DNA from: a virus
Strand: one strand, 5' to 3'
Length of the DNA stretch: 64,000 nucleotides
IMG/VR virus record: IMGVR_UViG_3300043446_003702
Location: 1-64,000 of that record
Within the stretch, counting starts at the first letter, position 1; each line of letters opens with the position of its first letter. The position numbers and the translations under genes are program-made. The notes below the pieces were generated by a model that saw nothing but the letters and a program-made list of their open reading frames with translations, was not told the DNA's origin and did not search any database. This document shows positions 54,508-63,998 of this stretch, piece by piece.

Positions 54508-55777
54508 TGTTGTTCCACCATTCTAGCACCCGGGGTCTGGTTGCCAATATTTCAGCCATGACCGTGGGTTGTGTTCGGATGCTTTCTAATTGTAACACAC
54601 GTGCCTTGCCTTTTGCAAGACCTGCACGATATTGATCAGGCCACTGCTGTTCAAATGTGGGCCGCGTTTTTAATTGTGTCAGTACATCGCGCAGTGCACC
54701 ATCTACCTCAGGTATCAGTTCATCTATCCATTCATGCAACAGGTGTTTTGGCAATGCCAAGGGACTCATTACAATGTCTGGCGAAAATGCAAAAATTACC
54801 TTGGCCAGTACGTCGACTCCGTGGGCTCTGGCGAGATGTTTAATTCGTGTAACTTCGAACATTCCGGGCAGAGTGAGCGTAAAGTCAATTCTGACTTGAC
54901 GTCGGTGACGTTGGATCTCAATTGCTTTACCAAAATTGTCAAGCCAGCGATGATACTCGAGACCTGTTCTAATGTATTCACCAATTGGGCCTGTACCGTC
55001 GAGGCTTGCACATATCTGCCAATCCCTAAGCCGCACAAGAATATCACGAAATAAATTAGTGCCTCGATAATCAACTCGGGAAAGATTTGTATTGTATCTA
55101 GCATAAACTTTGGGCCCATCTCCTAGTTCAACAATCCTGCGCATGTACCGCCAATGTTGCTCGTACATCAAGGGTTCACCACCTACCCAGTATATCTCTT
55201 CAACTCTGTGTTGTTCTACAGCGTCAGAGAATTCTTTTTCAATCACTGTGTCTTGAAATGCTGAAATATCCTGACGTATTTCTGGTTTCATCCAGGCATT
55301 TTTGAGATTGGACCAGTCAACCATTGAGTGTTGTCGCTGTTCGGTTTCCCAGGCACTGCTCAGCATATCGCCGCAGGTTCTACATTTGAAGTTACATAGG
55401 TTTGAAAATCTGTAGTCCCAACTCACAGGCAACATGGTGGTATGGCCTGTGTCGTCGGTGGTTTCCCAGATGTCAGGGTACTTATGCTTGAACAATTGCC
55501 AAAAATACGTGCGGTAAACGTCAGTGTTCAGCAACCGGTCATTGCACACTTCGCACTCAGGCAAGGTTTCGCCGGCCATCATCCTACGACGTACACTGCG
55601 CATGTGTTCACTGTTCCAATGTTCCTCCAAAGAAATAGGAATGTATCTACCAGTGCCTGCTGCTGTGTCTATGTACTGCTCAAAATTCTGTGCAGGTTCT
55701 CTTGACGCACAGCACATGCGTCGTTCGGTTTGTGGACTCAAGTATGTATGAACCCATGGTGCCATACACAAACTCAT
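54500..55777 (-). CDS. Radical SAM protein, twitch type
   Basis: 425 aa. N-terminal cluster LCMAPWVHTYLSPQTERRMC-C (CxxPW...CC) and CEVCNDRL, then LCNFKCRTCGDML (radical SAM) near residue 130 and VGGEPLMYE near residue 199. The twitch-like Cys part precedes the radical SAM domain, the reverse of most SPASM enzymes. Substrate unknown. ATGA overlap with the EKTFKPI gene upstream. Confidence 0.86.
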   Translation of the reverse strand: MSLCMAPWVHTYLSPQTERRMCCASREPAQNFEQYIDTAAGTGRYIPISLEEHWNSEHMRSVRRRMMAGETLPECEVCNDRLLNTDVYRTYFWQLFKHKYPDIWETTDDTGHTTMLPVSWDYRFSNLCNFKCRTCGDMLSSAWETEQRQHSMVDWSNLKNAWMKPEIRQDISAFQDTVIEKEFSDAVEQHRVEEIYWVGGEPLMYEQHWRYMRRIVELGDGPKVYARYNTNLSRVDYRGTNLFRDILVRLRDWQICASLDGTGPIGEYIRTGLEYHRWLDNFGKAIEIQRHRRQVRIDFTLTLPGMFEVTRIKHLARAHGVDVLAKVIFAFSPDIVMSPLALPKHLLHEWIDELIPEVDGALRDVLTQLKTRPTFEQQWPDQYRAGLAKGKARVLQLESIRTQPTVMAEILATRPRVLEWWNNIA

Positions 55778-56781
55778 TGGACAAATTTCAATATTGGTTC
55801 AAGCACAGTTTCTTGCCAGAATTTTTTAGTTAATTCTTTATCAAAAAATCTAGCACGATTATGTTCGAGCTTTTGTTTTACTATGTTTTGATTGAAACTT
55901 GATTTGTCAAACTTTATTACGATATCTGCGATGAGATTTATTCTGCGTTGAAAATCTCGTTCATTGTCATAGCTTTCGTCCCATAGCTCAGGAAAAGTTT
56001 CAAATCCTTGACTACGCAAATAAGAAAGATTGCTATGTGTACCAGCTAATATAAACGGGTGATGCGCCGCAATGGCTTTGTAAGATTTCTCAGACAAAAA
56101 CCAACTGTCGCATTCCGTCAAACTTTCGCCAACATTTTCTAAGCCGTCATCCATGTAAGTTTCTACTGTGAGTGAAAAACAAGTTTGATTGATCCAGTCA
56201 AAATTCATGTATCGTTGCCAATTACCAAAACCATAGCGATCATTGGGCAAGTATACACCGCGATTTCGATAGCTATGTAAGCTGTCGTGCAACACTGGCT
56301 TTAATTTTTCATACAAGGCATCTCTATCAGGCCTGTCATTTTGTATTTGCATAAAAAATTTATGTTGATTTGTGGGCTCTGGCACAAAAGTGTGATATCC
56401 AAAATCACGATAAGTCATTTGTTCTAATATCCAATACCAATAAGGAGTGGCCTGTATAGTTACTCCTGGGATAGTTTGTGGTTTGTGTCCTGAAATTAAA
56501 AACATACCTTGACCTGGGTGTTGCATAAATTCTTTTACTATCCATTTGTATGTCAGTGGAATATAGTGTTCGTTTTTGTCGTCATATATGATTTGATGTC
56601 CACGGTCAAGTTTATCAACTATGGTGTCATGATAAGGGCCATAATGATCATAATAAAATACTGTGTCTTGGGTATAATTACGGTTGGAATCATAGAAACT
56701 TCTAGGATAGTCTGGTGGAAACAATTGATTGATCCAGTTAGGGGCAGTATCTAATTTGTACATGAAAACTATCTCACGCAT
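55774..56781 (-). CDS. EKTFKPI-family protein
   Basis: 335 aa, AT-rich. C-terminal signature: VETYMDD, FLSEKSYKAIAAHHPFILAG, LSYLRSQGFETF, ELWDESYDNERD, RRINLIADI. The N-terminal half has DTVFYYDHYGPYHDTIVDKL and YIPLTYKWIVKEF. Sandwiched between radical SAM genes with ATGA overlaps at both ends, hence made with them. Confidence 0.62.
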   Translation of the reverse strand: MREIVFMYKLDTAPNWINQLFPPDYPRSFYDSNRNYTQDTVFYYDHYGPYHDTIVDKLDRGHQIIYDDKNEHYIPLTYKWIVKEFMQHPGQGMFLISGHKPQTIPGVTIQATPYWYWILEQMTYRDFGYHTFVPEPTNQHKFFMQIQNDRPDRDALYEKLKPVLHDSLHSYRNRGVYLPNDRYGFGNWQRYMNFDWINQTCFSLTVETYMDDGLENVGESLTECDSWFLSEKSYKAIAAHHPFILAGTHSNLSYLRSQGFETFPELWDESYDNERDFQRRINLIADIVIKFDKSSFNQNIVKQKLEHNRARFFDKELTKKFWQETVLEPILKFVQ

Positions 56782-57988
56782 TTTTAACGTATCCTAATAT
56801 TTCAGCGAGTTCAGGTGCCACCTCACGCAAGTCTTGATTGCGCTTGCGATCTAGATCTGCAATCTTCATGCGTGTGATGAATCCGTCAGTTGATGCACCT
56901 GTGTTCATAAAATCAACAATATGATCAAACTCCTCACGATATTCGGGCGGCACCGTTGCTGTGCGCAAATGTTCAGTGATCACAGCCTTGGCAGAGTCAG
57001 GCAGTGTGGCAATGGAAAAGTACCATGCATCATGCATCATGTTCCAGTACACAAAATCAAACTGTTGCAGTGCTATCCAATGAGCCAGTTCGTCAATGTA
57101 GCGTACATTGAACACGTTCACAGTCGAGCAGCATTGTAACTGCAGGTTGGGCATCTTAGTTTTCAAGTATTGAAAATTTGTGATGTTGTCTAGTACCACA
57201 GCCCAATCTGCATTGGTTCGTTGATATTCAAATCTTGCACCTACATCGTCAATTGAGAATGCTACTTCTACAGTTTTGAAATGCCGCCATATTGCTTCGC
57301 CACGGGCAGGATATTGTGTACCATTGGTGTTGTAATGTATTTCAACTTGGTGAGCAATGCCACGATCAATGATGCCTTGCAACATGTCAAAGTGCTCATC
57401 AATCATGAATGGTTCGCCGCCGGTGAATTCAATATATCTAATGTATGTTAGAACACTATCAATCTGTTGCCAAAACTGAGCATTTTCTCTGGGCCATGCG
57501 CCAGCACGTAGCATTTGATATGCATGGCTGGACTTCTGTTGCTCACGTGGCAATTGATTGATTTCTTCTGTGGCAAATTGACTTGAACTCCATGAGCCGC
57601 AGATACGACATTTTAAGTTACAGATGTTGCCCAGTTTCAAATCCAAAAACATCAAAGGTTTGGCATCTGCTGTCCACTTAGTGTCCTTAATTGAATGTTT
57701 GAGTCTGTCCAAAGTGTGCATGCGTTTGCTGACTCGGCCACCACGTTCTTCATTCCAACACTTACGACAAGTTTGTGGTCGCTCACCTGCTAGAAATTGC
57801 TCACGTAGTCTACGCATGTGATTGGAGTTTTGTATGCCTGCAAAGTCAGCAGTGCTCAATTCAAACTTGTTGCCCTCATTGTCTAAGATTTCATCGTCAG
57901 CAAGACAACACGGACGCACAGTGCCAATGGGTGAGGCTTCAATGCTGATCCAAGGTAGCACACAGAATTGGCCGTGTGGTATATTCAT
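56774..57988 (-). CDS. Radical SAM protein, twitch type
   Basis: 404 aa. FCVLPWISIEASPIGTVRPCC and CRKCWNEE (twitch-like), ICNLKCRICGSWSSSQ (radical SAM) near residue 125, TGGEPFMIDE near residue 193. Same build as 54500-55777 and 57985-59634. Unknown substrate; overlaps both neighbours. Confidence 0.87.
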   Translation of the reverse strand: MNIPHGQFCVLPWISIEASPIGTVRPCCLADDEILDNEGNKFELSTADFAGIQNSNHMRRLREQFLAGERPQTCRKCWNEERGGRVSKRMHTLDRLKHSIKDTKWTADAKPLMFLDLKLGNICNLKCRICGSWSSSQFATEEINQLPREQQKSSHAYQMLRAGAWPRENAQFWQQIDSVLTYIRYIEFTGGEPFMIDEHFDMLQGIIDRGIAHQVEIHYNTNGTQYPARGEAIWRHFKTVEVAFSIDDVGARFEYQRTNADWAVVLDNITNFQYLKTKMPNLQLQCCSTVNVFNVRYIDELAHWIALQQFDFVYWNMMHDAWYFSIATLPDSAKAVITEHLRTATVPPEYREEFDHIVDFMNTGASTDGFITRMKIADLDRKRNQDLREVAPELAEILGYVKNA

Positions 57989-59634
57989 TTCAATGCTGCC
58001 AATTCTGGAATTACATCCAAGATGTTTTCTTTTCTGATTGCATCCAACTCGTGTGTCTTGCGCCAGAATGTATCTACTAAGTGTGTGTTGTCTGTGGCCA
58101 TCATAAAAGTTATAGCTGACTCAAATCCTTGTGTGGCTCGACCCAATGAGTCGCGGTCACGTAACCACAAGATGTGATCAAAATATTTTGTAGCCAGATG
58201 TTGTTTGTATTCAGCGGGTGCAATGTCTATCCTATAATGTAAGGGATCTTGCAAGATATTTACGTTCAAATCCTGTGCACGTATCAATCCGCGTTCAACC
58301 CAGTCTCTATGAAAGTCAGGTAGGTGCCAGGCATTCATTATGCTCAGCGTTGGTGAAATATAAAAATCTACCCCAGGGCATACCTGCATCATTTCCCGGC
58401 GATTTTGTTCTACCACTGCCCAGTCTGTGCCTTTACGAATGTACTCACCACGTGCACCAGAATCATCCAAACTGGCACCCACTGCCACTGAGTCAAACTG
58501 TTGCCAATACTCAAACACACTGCGACCTTTGAGATCCGTGTGTGTAAAGTTGGTATTGTAAATCAAACGCACATCAAATTTTTTCCTATGCACCAACTCG
58601 TCCAAGATACGATAGTGTTCTTCCATCAGCAAGGGTTCACCACCAGCAAAGTATATTTGCTCTACATAATCCAAATGCGGTTCTAACTGTTCCCACATGT
58701 CTAGTTCGGTTCGACCAGCATAGTTCAACACTGTGTTGCGATCTCGCCAGTCTTCACCGGCTAAACGAGCCTGGTCCTGGTACCATTGACTGCTGAATAT
58801 ATGACCGCAACTGCGGCATTTTAAGTTGCACAGGTTTGAAAAACGAATGTCCCAATATGTCATTTCAAACTTGTTCAAGGTACCATCTGTCTGTGTTTGT
58901 GCCACACGACTGATATTATGTCCATGGTGCTTGTTTGCACTGCGTCTTCCACTGAAAAATCCATTGTCCTCTTGTTCATAACAGCGTCCACATGTGGAGT
59001 TAAATGTTTCTCTTAGCATATCTTGACGCAGTTGTTTTTGTTTGTCTGAGTTCCAAATTTCTGCAAGTGTATTAGTGCGACAATTGCCTATCAGCCCAAC
59101 CCCCATTTCTGCGTGACAACAAGGATATGCTTCACCAGTGGGATAAGCATGTAAATGTATCCAGGGATACATGCAAAATGTTTTTGATTCAGTCAACAAA
59201 AATTGTTCACGCATGGTTAAATCTGTAGCACGAACCAAATCAGTACTGTTGTATTGATATATAGACAGTTGGTCAGCAATGTATTCTTCACTGTGATACA
59301 CATCAAAAGTTATGTCAGAGGTATCAGGCCCCGATTGCCAATTTGTGCGCACATCAGGATCGTTTGTTAATACTACAGCAAAAAAATTAGAAATATCTAT
59401 TTTAAATAACCAATGCTGTAGTCGGTTCAATATTGTCGCAATGTCTTTACATCGCGTAATTCTGAATAATATGCGCTGATTGTTTTGATATGCAGGTTGA
59501 TACAATCTATGCAACTGGCTACGCAACCAAGGATCACGTTGATATATTGTTAACTGGTGCCAGTGATCAAGGTCAACTAATGCCAATACGTCAAATTGGC
59601 CTTTGTACTCAGCAATTTTGTCATCTAGTGTCAT
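57985..59634 (-). CDS. Radical SAM protein with extra N-terminal domain
   Basis: 549 aa. The start at 59634 gives an ATGA overlap with the upstream gene. About 150 N-terminal residues (FDVLALVDLDHWHQLTIYQ, then FRITRCKDIATILNRLQHWL) are a separate alpha/beta domain; then FCMYPWIHLHAYPTGEAYPC-C, CGRCYEQE, LCNLKCRSCGHIFSS (radical SAM) near residue 275 and AGGEPLLMEE near residue 347. Longest of its set. Confidence 0.86.
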   Translation of the reverse strand: MTLDDKIAEYKGQFDVLALVDLDHWHQLTIYQRDPWLRSQLHRLYQPAYQNNQRILFRITRCKDIATILNRLQHWLFKIDISNFFAVVLTNDPDVRTNWQSGPDTSDITFDVYHSEEYIADQLSIYQYNSTDLVRATDLTMREQFLLTESKTFCMYPWIHLHAYPTGEAYPCCHAEMGVGLIGNCRTNTLAEIWNSDKQKQLRQDMLRETFNSTCGRCYEQEDNGFFSGRRSANKHHGHNISRVAQTQTDGTLNKFEMTYWDIRFSNLCNLKCRSCGHIFSSQWYQDQARLAGEDWRDRNTVLNYAGRTELDMWEQLEPHLDYVEQIYFAGGEPLLMEEHYRILDELVHRKKFDVRLIYNTNFTHTDLKGRSVFEYWQQFDSVAVGASLDDSGARGEYIRKGTDWAVVEQNRREMMQVCPGVDFYISPTLSIMNAWHLPDFHRDWVERGLIRAQDLNVNILQDPLHYRIDIAPAEYKQHLATKYFDHILWLRDRDSLGRATQGFESAITFMMATDNTHLVDTFWRKTHELDAIRKENILDVIPELAALK

Positions 59635-60962
59635 AAACTGTTGTACCATTCGCTTAGTGCAGGAAAACACTGCATGAAATTTTTACCACGACGTTGATCA
59701 TATTGTGTGTAAAACTGTCGGAAATCATTCAACAGTTTGGGCCGATCAAAGGCTTCAGAGTGTGGAGTTTTGACCATATCAAGATAGTCTATCAAACGTT
59801 GCAGGTGATTGACTTCGTGCTCGTGCAAACCAGGATTGTGTTGATTGCGGTACAACCATTCTTGTAATTCTACTCTATACCGATTACGCAAACTATCAGG
59901 TAACACCAATGCACTTTGGAAACTAGGGAAGCGTAAGATATTTAATGTAAAACTCAATGCATCTCTACCGTACTCAATTTTCCACTGCAACATACATTCA
60001 AGAAAGTCTACTAGGCTATCCAAACACAGTGCATTTATGGTGCACATAACATGTATGCCACGGAACTGTGCCGAATCCAACAGTCGTTCTACATTGTTGG
60101 CCCAGTCGTCCCACACAAGGCCATCACGTATGTATTCGGCTTGCAGGCCCATGCTTTCGTTGCTGGTGTAAAGATCTATTGCCATGCCACGTGTGCTTGA
60201 CAACAGTTTATCTATGTCAACTGCGCTGCCAAGATTTGAGTTTATGGCCAGTCGTGTGGTTGACTTGCCCCGGTTGTTTTTAAACCAATCTATAAGTTGC
60301 CAGGTGTAACCTGACATCAAGGGTTCACCGCCGGTTATTCGGAGTTCTTGCAGTGTTCTGTGGAGGTCTCGTTCCCACCAGTCGAAGAAGGCCTCCACAT
60401 ACGGATTAGTCTCACCGAATTTATAAAGTTGACTATGATCATGAGTGTGAGTAAAATGGTTCCTACCATCGCTAACCAACCCGACATAGGGTCCATGCTT
60501 GCGTATATCATTGACCCAAGTGGAACTAAAAGCAGGATTGCAGTAAGAACAAGCAAATTGACAAGTACGATCGAAACTAATTTCGAGAGTTCTAAGATTG
60601 ACATCAGTTGTGACAGGAGTTTGTTTTGCTTCATGCAGGGCCTCTATGGGATAAATTTTACTTTTGTACACACGATCAGATATGGCATCACGATCCATGT
60701 CTTCTATCTTCCAGCAGTACTCACAGCCAGCGGGACGCTCACCACGGATCATCTGATCGCGATCTGCTTTTTTCTGATCAGTATTGTGCAACAGCCTAGA
60801 GTTGTTAGAGACTTTATCAATGTCAATCAAATGGGCTGGCGGGTGATGGCAACTTGTGGTCTGCCCACTTCCTAACCAAATGGTAGCGTTATACCATTTC
60901 GCTGCACAAAAACTGGCTGAGAGTTGGTCTAATACAGTGTGTTTAAATTCTAAGTCATTCAT
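59631..60962 (-). CDS. Radical SAM protein, second subfamily
   Basis: 443 aa. Radical SAM motif CQFACSYCNPAFSSTW near residue 137 and ITGGEPLMS near residue 210. The upstream Cys set is reduced (FCAAKW, SCHHPP, CEYCW). Closely parallels 62039-63436 (TSCHHPPAH, GERPAGCEYCWKIEDMD against SCYHPPLHP, GERPSECQYCWNMEDQN). The two may be recent duplicates with different targets. Confidence 0.86.
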   Translation of the reverse strand: MNDLEFKHTVLDQLSASFCAAKWYNATIWLGSGQTTSCHHPPAHLIDIDKVSNNSRLLHNTDQKKADRDQMIRGERPAGCEYCWKIEDMDRDAISDRVYKSKIYPIEALHEAKQTPVTTDVNLRTLEISFDRTCQFACSYCNPAFSSTWVNDIRKHGPYVGLVSDGRNHFTHTHDHSQLYKFGETNPYVEAFFDWWERDLHRTLQELRITGGEPLMSGYTWQLIDWFKNNRGKSTTRLAINSNLGSAVDIDKLLSSTRGMAIDLYTSNESMGLQAEYIRDGLVWDDWANNVERLLDSAQFRGIHVMCTINALCLDSLVDFLECMLQWKIEYGRDALSFTLNILRFPSFQSALVLPDSLRNRYRVELQEWLYRNQHNPGLHEHEVNHLQRLIDYLDMVKTPHSEAFDRPKLLNDFRQFYTQYDQRRGKNFMQCFPALSEWYNSL

Positions 60963-62064
60963 TTATGTACTGTGCCAATCTTGCAGGCAATTCTGCTCGT
61001 TCCCTGCGATTGTGTTCACGCAGTTGTTGATAGTTGTGTTTGCATACCGATCGTGCAGCCTGTAAAAAATCAGCAGCACCATTGTAACATATATCGTTGA
61101 CTGTGTCAACTATTCTATCTGCACGTGAGGTGGGATCATCTATTTGGTCAAATGATTCGTCTATCAAATGTCCAAATGTTTGAAATCCTGACTCGTGTAA
61201 ATCTCTGTAATATCCGCGATTGGCCGCTGCCACAAATGGGTGTCCCATGATCATGGGCTTCCAAATTTTTTCTGTGCGAAATGTATATGGGTAATCAAAT
61301 ATTGTTTCTGTGACCACTGAAAAATATGTGTCAATATATGGCGCAGGATTGACTTCAGCATCACCCCAGGTGTTGCCAAACAAGTGATGTTTTATAAATC
61401 CTGTGGGCACGTTTTGCATGTTGGGCAGTGCACGATCAATTTCGTATTCTGGGGGCAATAATCTAATGGGTTCTAAATCGCCAGTTTGTAAGCAACTACT
61501 CCAGGCCATTTCCACACGATCATTGAGGTTTGTCCACAGTGCTCGATCCAACAGCCCACGCGATCTAAATGCATCTATCAAGTATTTGCGATGTGGTCGT
61601 AGTCTGCCGTTTAGGAACAAAAAATCATAGGGTTTGTTTTGTTTATGATACACCTGCGGATAAGATTCATGTGCACGTATGTTTTCCAGATACTCTACAA
61701 TGTTGGAGAAGTAACAGTCTGTTTTACAATAGTTCCAACCAGGTTCTAAATCACCTGATGTCAACAATCCAATACGGCCATCACGCACATAGTCAGTGAT
61801 TACCAGTCTGCGCAGTTGTAACAATATTGTTTCACTGCCTTCAGCAGGATTTGAAAAAACAATATGTCCAGGATATTTGGTAGCCCAGTCAGTGATGGCT
61901 ACCCAGTTTTCTTTTAGTACCACTCGGCCTACAATGTAAATTGCTTGAGGGTCTAATTCATTGGGCCATTGCCAAAAACTGCCATCTGCTGAAGACTTGA
62001 GTAGATCCCAAACTTCGGCCCATTCATCCACGATGATTTTACGATTGCCTAGCATGGTATGCAC
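60955..62064 (-). CDS. EKTFKPI-family protein
   Basis: 369 aa; an alternative start three codons in is possible. FLFLNGRLRPHRKYLIDAFR mid-protein, then VTETIFDYPYTFRTEKIWKP, GHPFVAA, LHESGFQTFGHLIDESFDQ, RADRIVDTV. The NGR-RxHRK plus ET...EK layout matches a GT-B-like sheet, inferred only. It lies between two radical SAM genes of the same subfamily. Confidence 0.63.
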   Translation of the reverse strand: MHTMLGNRKIIVDEWAEVWDLLKSSADGSFWQWPNELDPQAIYIVGRVVLKENWVAITDWATKYPGHIVFSNPAEGSETILLQLRRLVITDYVRDGRIGLLTSGDLEPGWNYCKTDCYFSNIVEYLENIRAHESYPQVYHKQNKPYDFLFLNGRLRPHRKYLIDAFRSRGLLDRALWTNLNDRVEMAWSSCLQTGDLEPIRLLPPEYEIDRALPNMQNVPTGFIKHHLFGNTWGDAEVNPAPYIDTYFSVVTETIFDYPYTFRTEKIWKPMIMGHPFVAAANRGYYRDLHESGFQTFGHLIDESFDQIDDPTSRADRIVDTVNDICYNGAADFLQAARSVCKHNYQQLREHNRRERAELPARLAQYINE

Positions 62065-63436
62065 ACTCCTCCCACCAGCTGCGCATTTCTGGAAATGTCT
62101 TTAAAAAATCTGTGCCACGTCTGCTATCATGTTCATAGAAAAAACGATAAAAGTCTGCTTTGGCTGCGGCATGGTCCATATGTTGTTGCGACCTCATCCA
62201 AGCAATGTCACGATCCAGTCTGTGCAGTTCATAGTCTTTGAATCCTTTAAACGGCGCCTCGTCAGTTTCAATTTGTCGTATCATCCATGCCCATAATAGT
62301 TCCAATCGATCAGCATAACTTTCAGGCAAGATTTGTAGACTTTGCCAAGCAGGCTCACGCAACACCGGTGTGTCAAACCACACACGTTGATAGGTGTTGC
62401 TGTAGACTTTTCTCAAACCCAGGATACCTGCAAACAACTGATCTAATGTTGTCACATTGAGATTGTTCATTGTGACAATAAATGTAAGGCTTGAATAATT
62501 AGGAACTTCAGTCAAAAATTGATTTACTCTGTCCCACAGCAAGTTGAAATCCAATCCATGTCTGATGTACTCTGCCTGCGCACCCCATGCATCCAAACTC
62601 ACATACTGCATGAAGTGTTCGATACGTCCGTCACATATTTGTTTGACATACCCCAAATACTTTTGCCATGATTTTTCGTCTACCGAAAAGTTACTGGTCA
62701 CATTCAAATGTAACTTAGGACTGGGATTTTCAATCACGTAATCAAACACACGATAGGTGTTTTTATCCAACAGTGGTTCTCCACCGGTCATGCGAAAATG
62801 TTCTAGGTGAGGGTACAGGTCTGGCCACCATTGCCAGAAGGCCTCAACATAAGGATTTGTTTCTCTTGATGGAATAGTTCTACGACTACCCACAAAGTGC
62901 TCAGGAGCATTGTGTGGCACAGCAGTAGGGTAAGCACCCAGGCGTGATACTTCATCTGCCCACGAACTTGAAAACTGAGGGCTGCAATAACTGCACTGGA
63001 GATTGCAAGCATGATTAAAATTAACTTCAACATAAGTGGGAATGACATTTTCTTCTCCTGTGCTATTTTTAATTGATTCAAAGTCTATGGCTGCCCAAGG
63101 TTCGCCTGATCTGTAGTGCCTATCACTTAGTTTGTTCTGGTCTTCCATGTTCCAGCAATATTGACATTCTGAGGGACGCTCACCTGCCAACATCAATCGA
63201 CGTTGTTGTTTTTTATAATCAGTATTGTGTAGCGCAGAAACATCTATAGCAATTTCCGCAGGATCAATTGGGTGTAGTGGAGGATGATAACATGAATTGT
63301 TCATGCCTGTGGTAAGATGTAGGCTCACCTGCTTCCATTTGGCCAGGCATAGAGCAGGGCCCAATTGAGTTTTCATATGTTCGGCAGAGCTAAGAAATTT
63401 GCTCTTGTTATACACTGACTTATCACCTTTGTTCAT
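62039..63436 (-). CDS. Radical SAM protein, second subfamily
   Basis: 465 aa. ACNLQCSYCSPQFSSSW near residue 150 and MTGGEPLLDKNT near residue 227, with the parallel N-terminal cluster named under 59631-60962. The C-terminal YEHDSRRGTDFLKTFPEMRSWW is also shared (YDQRRGKNFMQCFPALSEWY there). Overlaps the SGNH gene by 14 bases and the EKTFKPI gene by 26. Confidence 0.86.
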   Translation of the reverse strand: MNKGDKSVYNKSKFLSSAEHMKTQLGPALCLAKWKQVSLHLTTGMNNSCYHPPLHPIDPAEIAIDVSALHNTDYKKQQRRLMLAGERPSECQYCWNMEDQNKLSDRHYRSGEPWAAIDFESIKNSTGEENVIPTYVEVNFNHACNLQCSYCSPQFSSSWADEVSRLGAYPTAVPHNAPEHFVGSRRTIPSRETNPYVEAFWQWWPDLYPHLEHFRMTGGEPLLDKNTYRVFDYVIENPSPKLHLNVTSNFSVDEKSWQKYLGYVKQICDGRIEHFMQYVSLDAWGAQAEYIRHGLDFNLLWDRVNQFLTEVPNYSSLTFIVTMNNLNVTTLDQLFAGILGLRKVYSNTYQRVWFDTPVLREPAWQSLQILPESYADRLELLWAWMIRQIETDEAPFKGFKDYELHRLDRDIAWMRSQQHMDHAAAKADFYRFFYEHDSRRGTDFLKTFPEMRSWWEECAYHARQS

Positions 63437-63998
63437 ATATCATTTGTTGTATGTTATTAAAAAGATGTTGCATACCATGGCTGTTAAGATGACCGTCAGA
63501 CAATCGCATTCGTGGATGTATTACAGGATAATACATATTGGCATCAACTGCTCTTCTTTCCCAAGAGAAAAACACAGAAATCTTATTGTATTTTTCACAC
63601 ATTGACTTTAAACTAGACACTAAAAAATCACTGTAAAGGCCAGCAAATTTAGTATCATGAATCGCATAAAACAATTTGTGAAAATCAGTGTAAATGTCTG
63701 ACAAAATTTTTGTGTCCTTTTCAAAAGGCAGTTCTGTCACAGTCCTGAAAGGCAACAAATCTATATCATAATTGCCATATTTTAAATAACTTCTAGATGA
63801 GTATGTCCAACCCAATACAATGACGTCACATTCCTGAAAATTCTGGTAGGTGTCAAGTGCAATGGCTAAATTAGATTTGCCCGGACGAGCTTTATTCACT
63901 ACCTCATACTCATTTTGCCATAATGCGGCCAGTGTTTCTGATTGTTGCAATCCTAGACCATAGGTAAAACTACATCCATCAAGATATAATTTCTTCAT
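63423..63998 (-). CDS. SGNH hydrolase-like protein
   Basis: 191 aa, AT-rich; the gene's start is two bases from the window edge. LDGCSFTYGLG (Ser nucleophile block), ARPGKSNLAIALD (Gly/Asn block) and LSDGHLNSHGMQH (Asp-x-x-His type end) give a good SGNH pattern. Could be an acetyl or acyl esterase acting on the island's product. Head of the minus-strand operon as far as the window shows. Confidence 0.72.
   Translation of the reverse strand: MKKLYLDGCSFTYGLGLQQSETLAALWQNEYEVVNKARPGKSNLAIALDTYQNFQECDVIVLGWTYSSRSYLKYGNYDIDLLPFRTVTELPFEKDTKILSDIYTDFHKLFYAIHDTKFAGLYSDFLVSSLKSMCEKYNKISVFFSWERRAVDANMYYPVIHPRMRLSDGHLNSHGMQHLFNNIQQMIYEQR

Noticed and set aside
54796-55119. 107-codon hydrophobic ORF inside a radical SAM gene
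   Set aside because: Same strand, different frame; the radical SAM frame carries CxxxCxxC and GGEP motifs, this one nothing.
60335-60634. 99-codon ORF with membrane-like stretches in the 59631 gene
   Set aside because: Frame shadow of a conserved radical SAM gene, no ribosome site.
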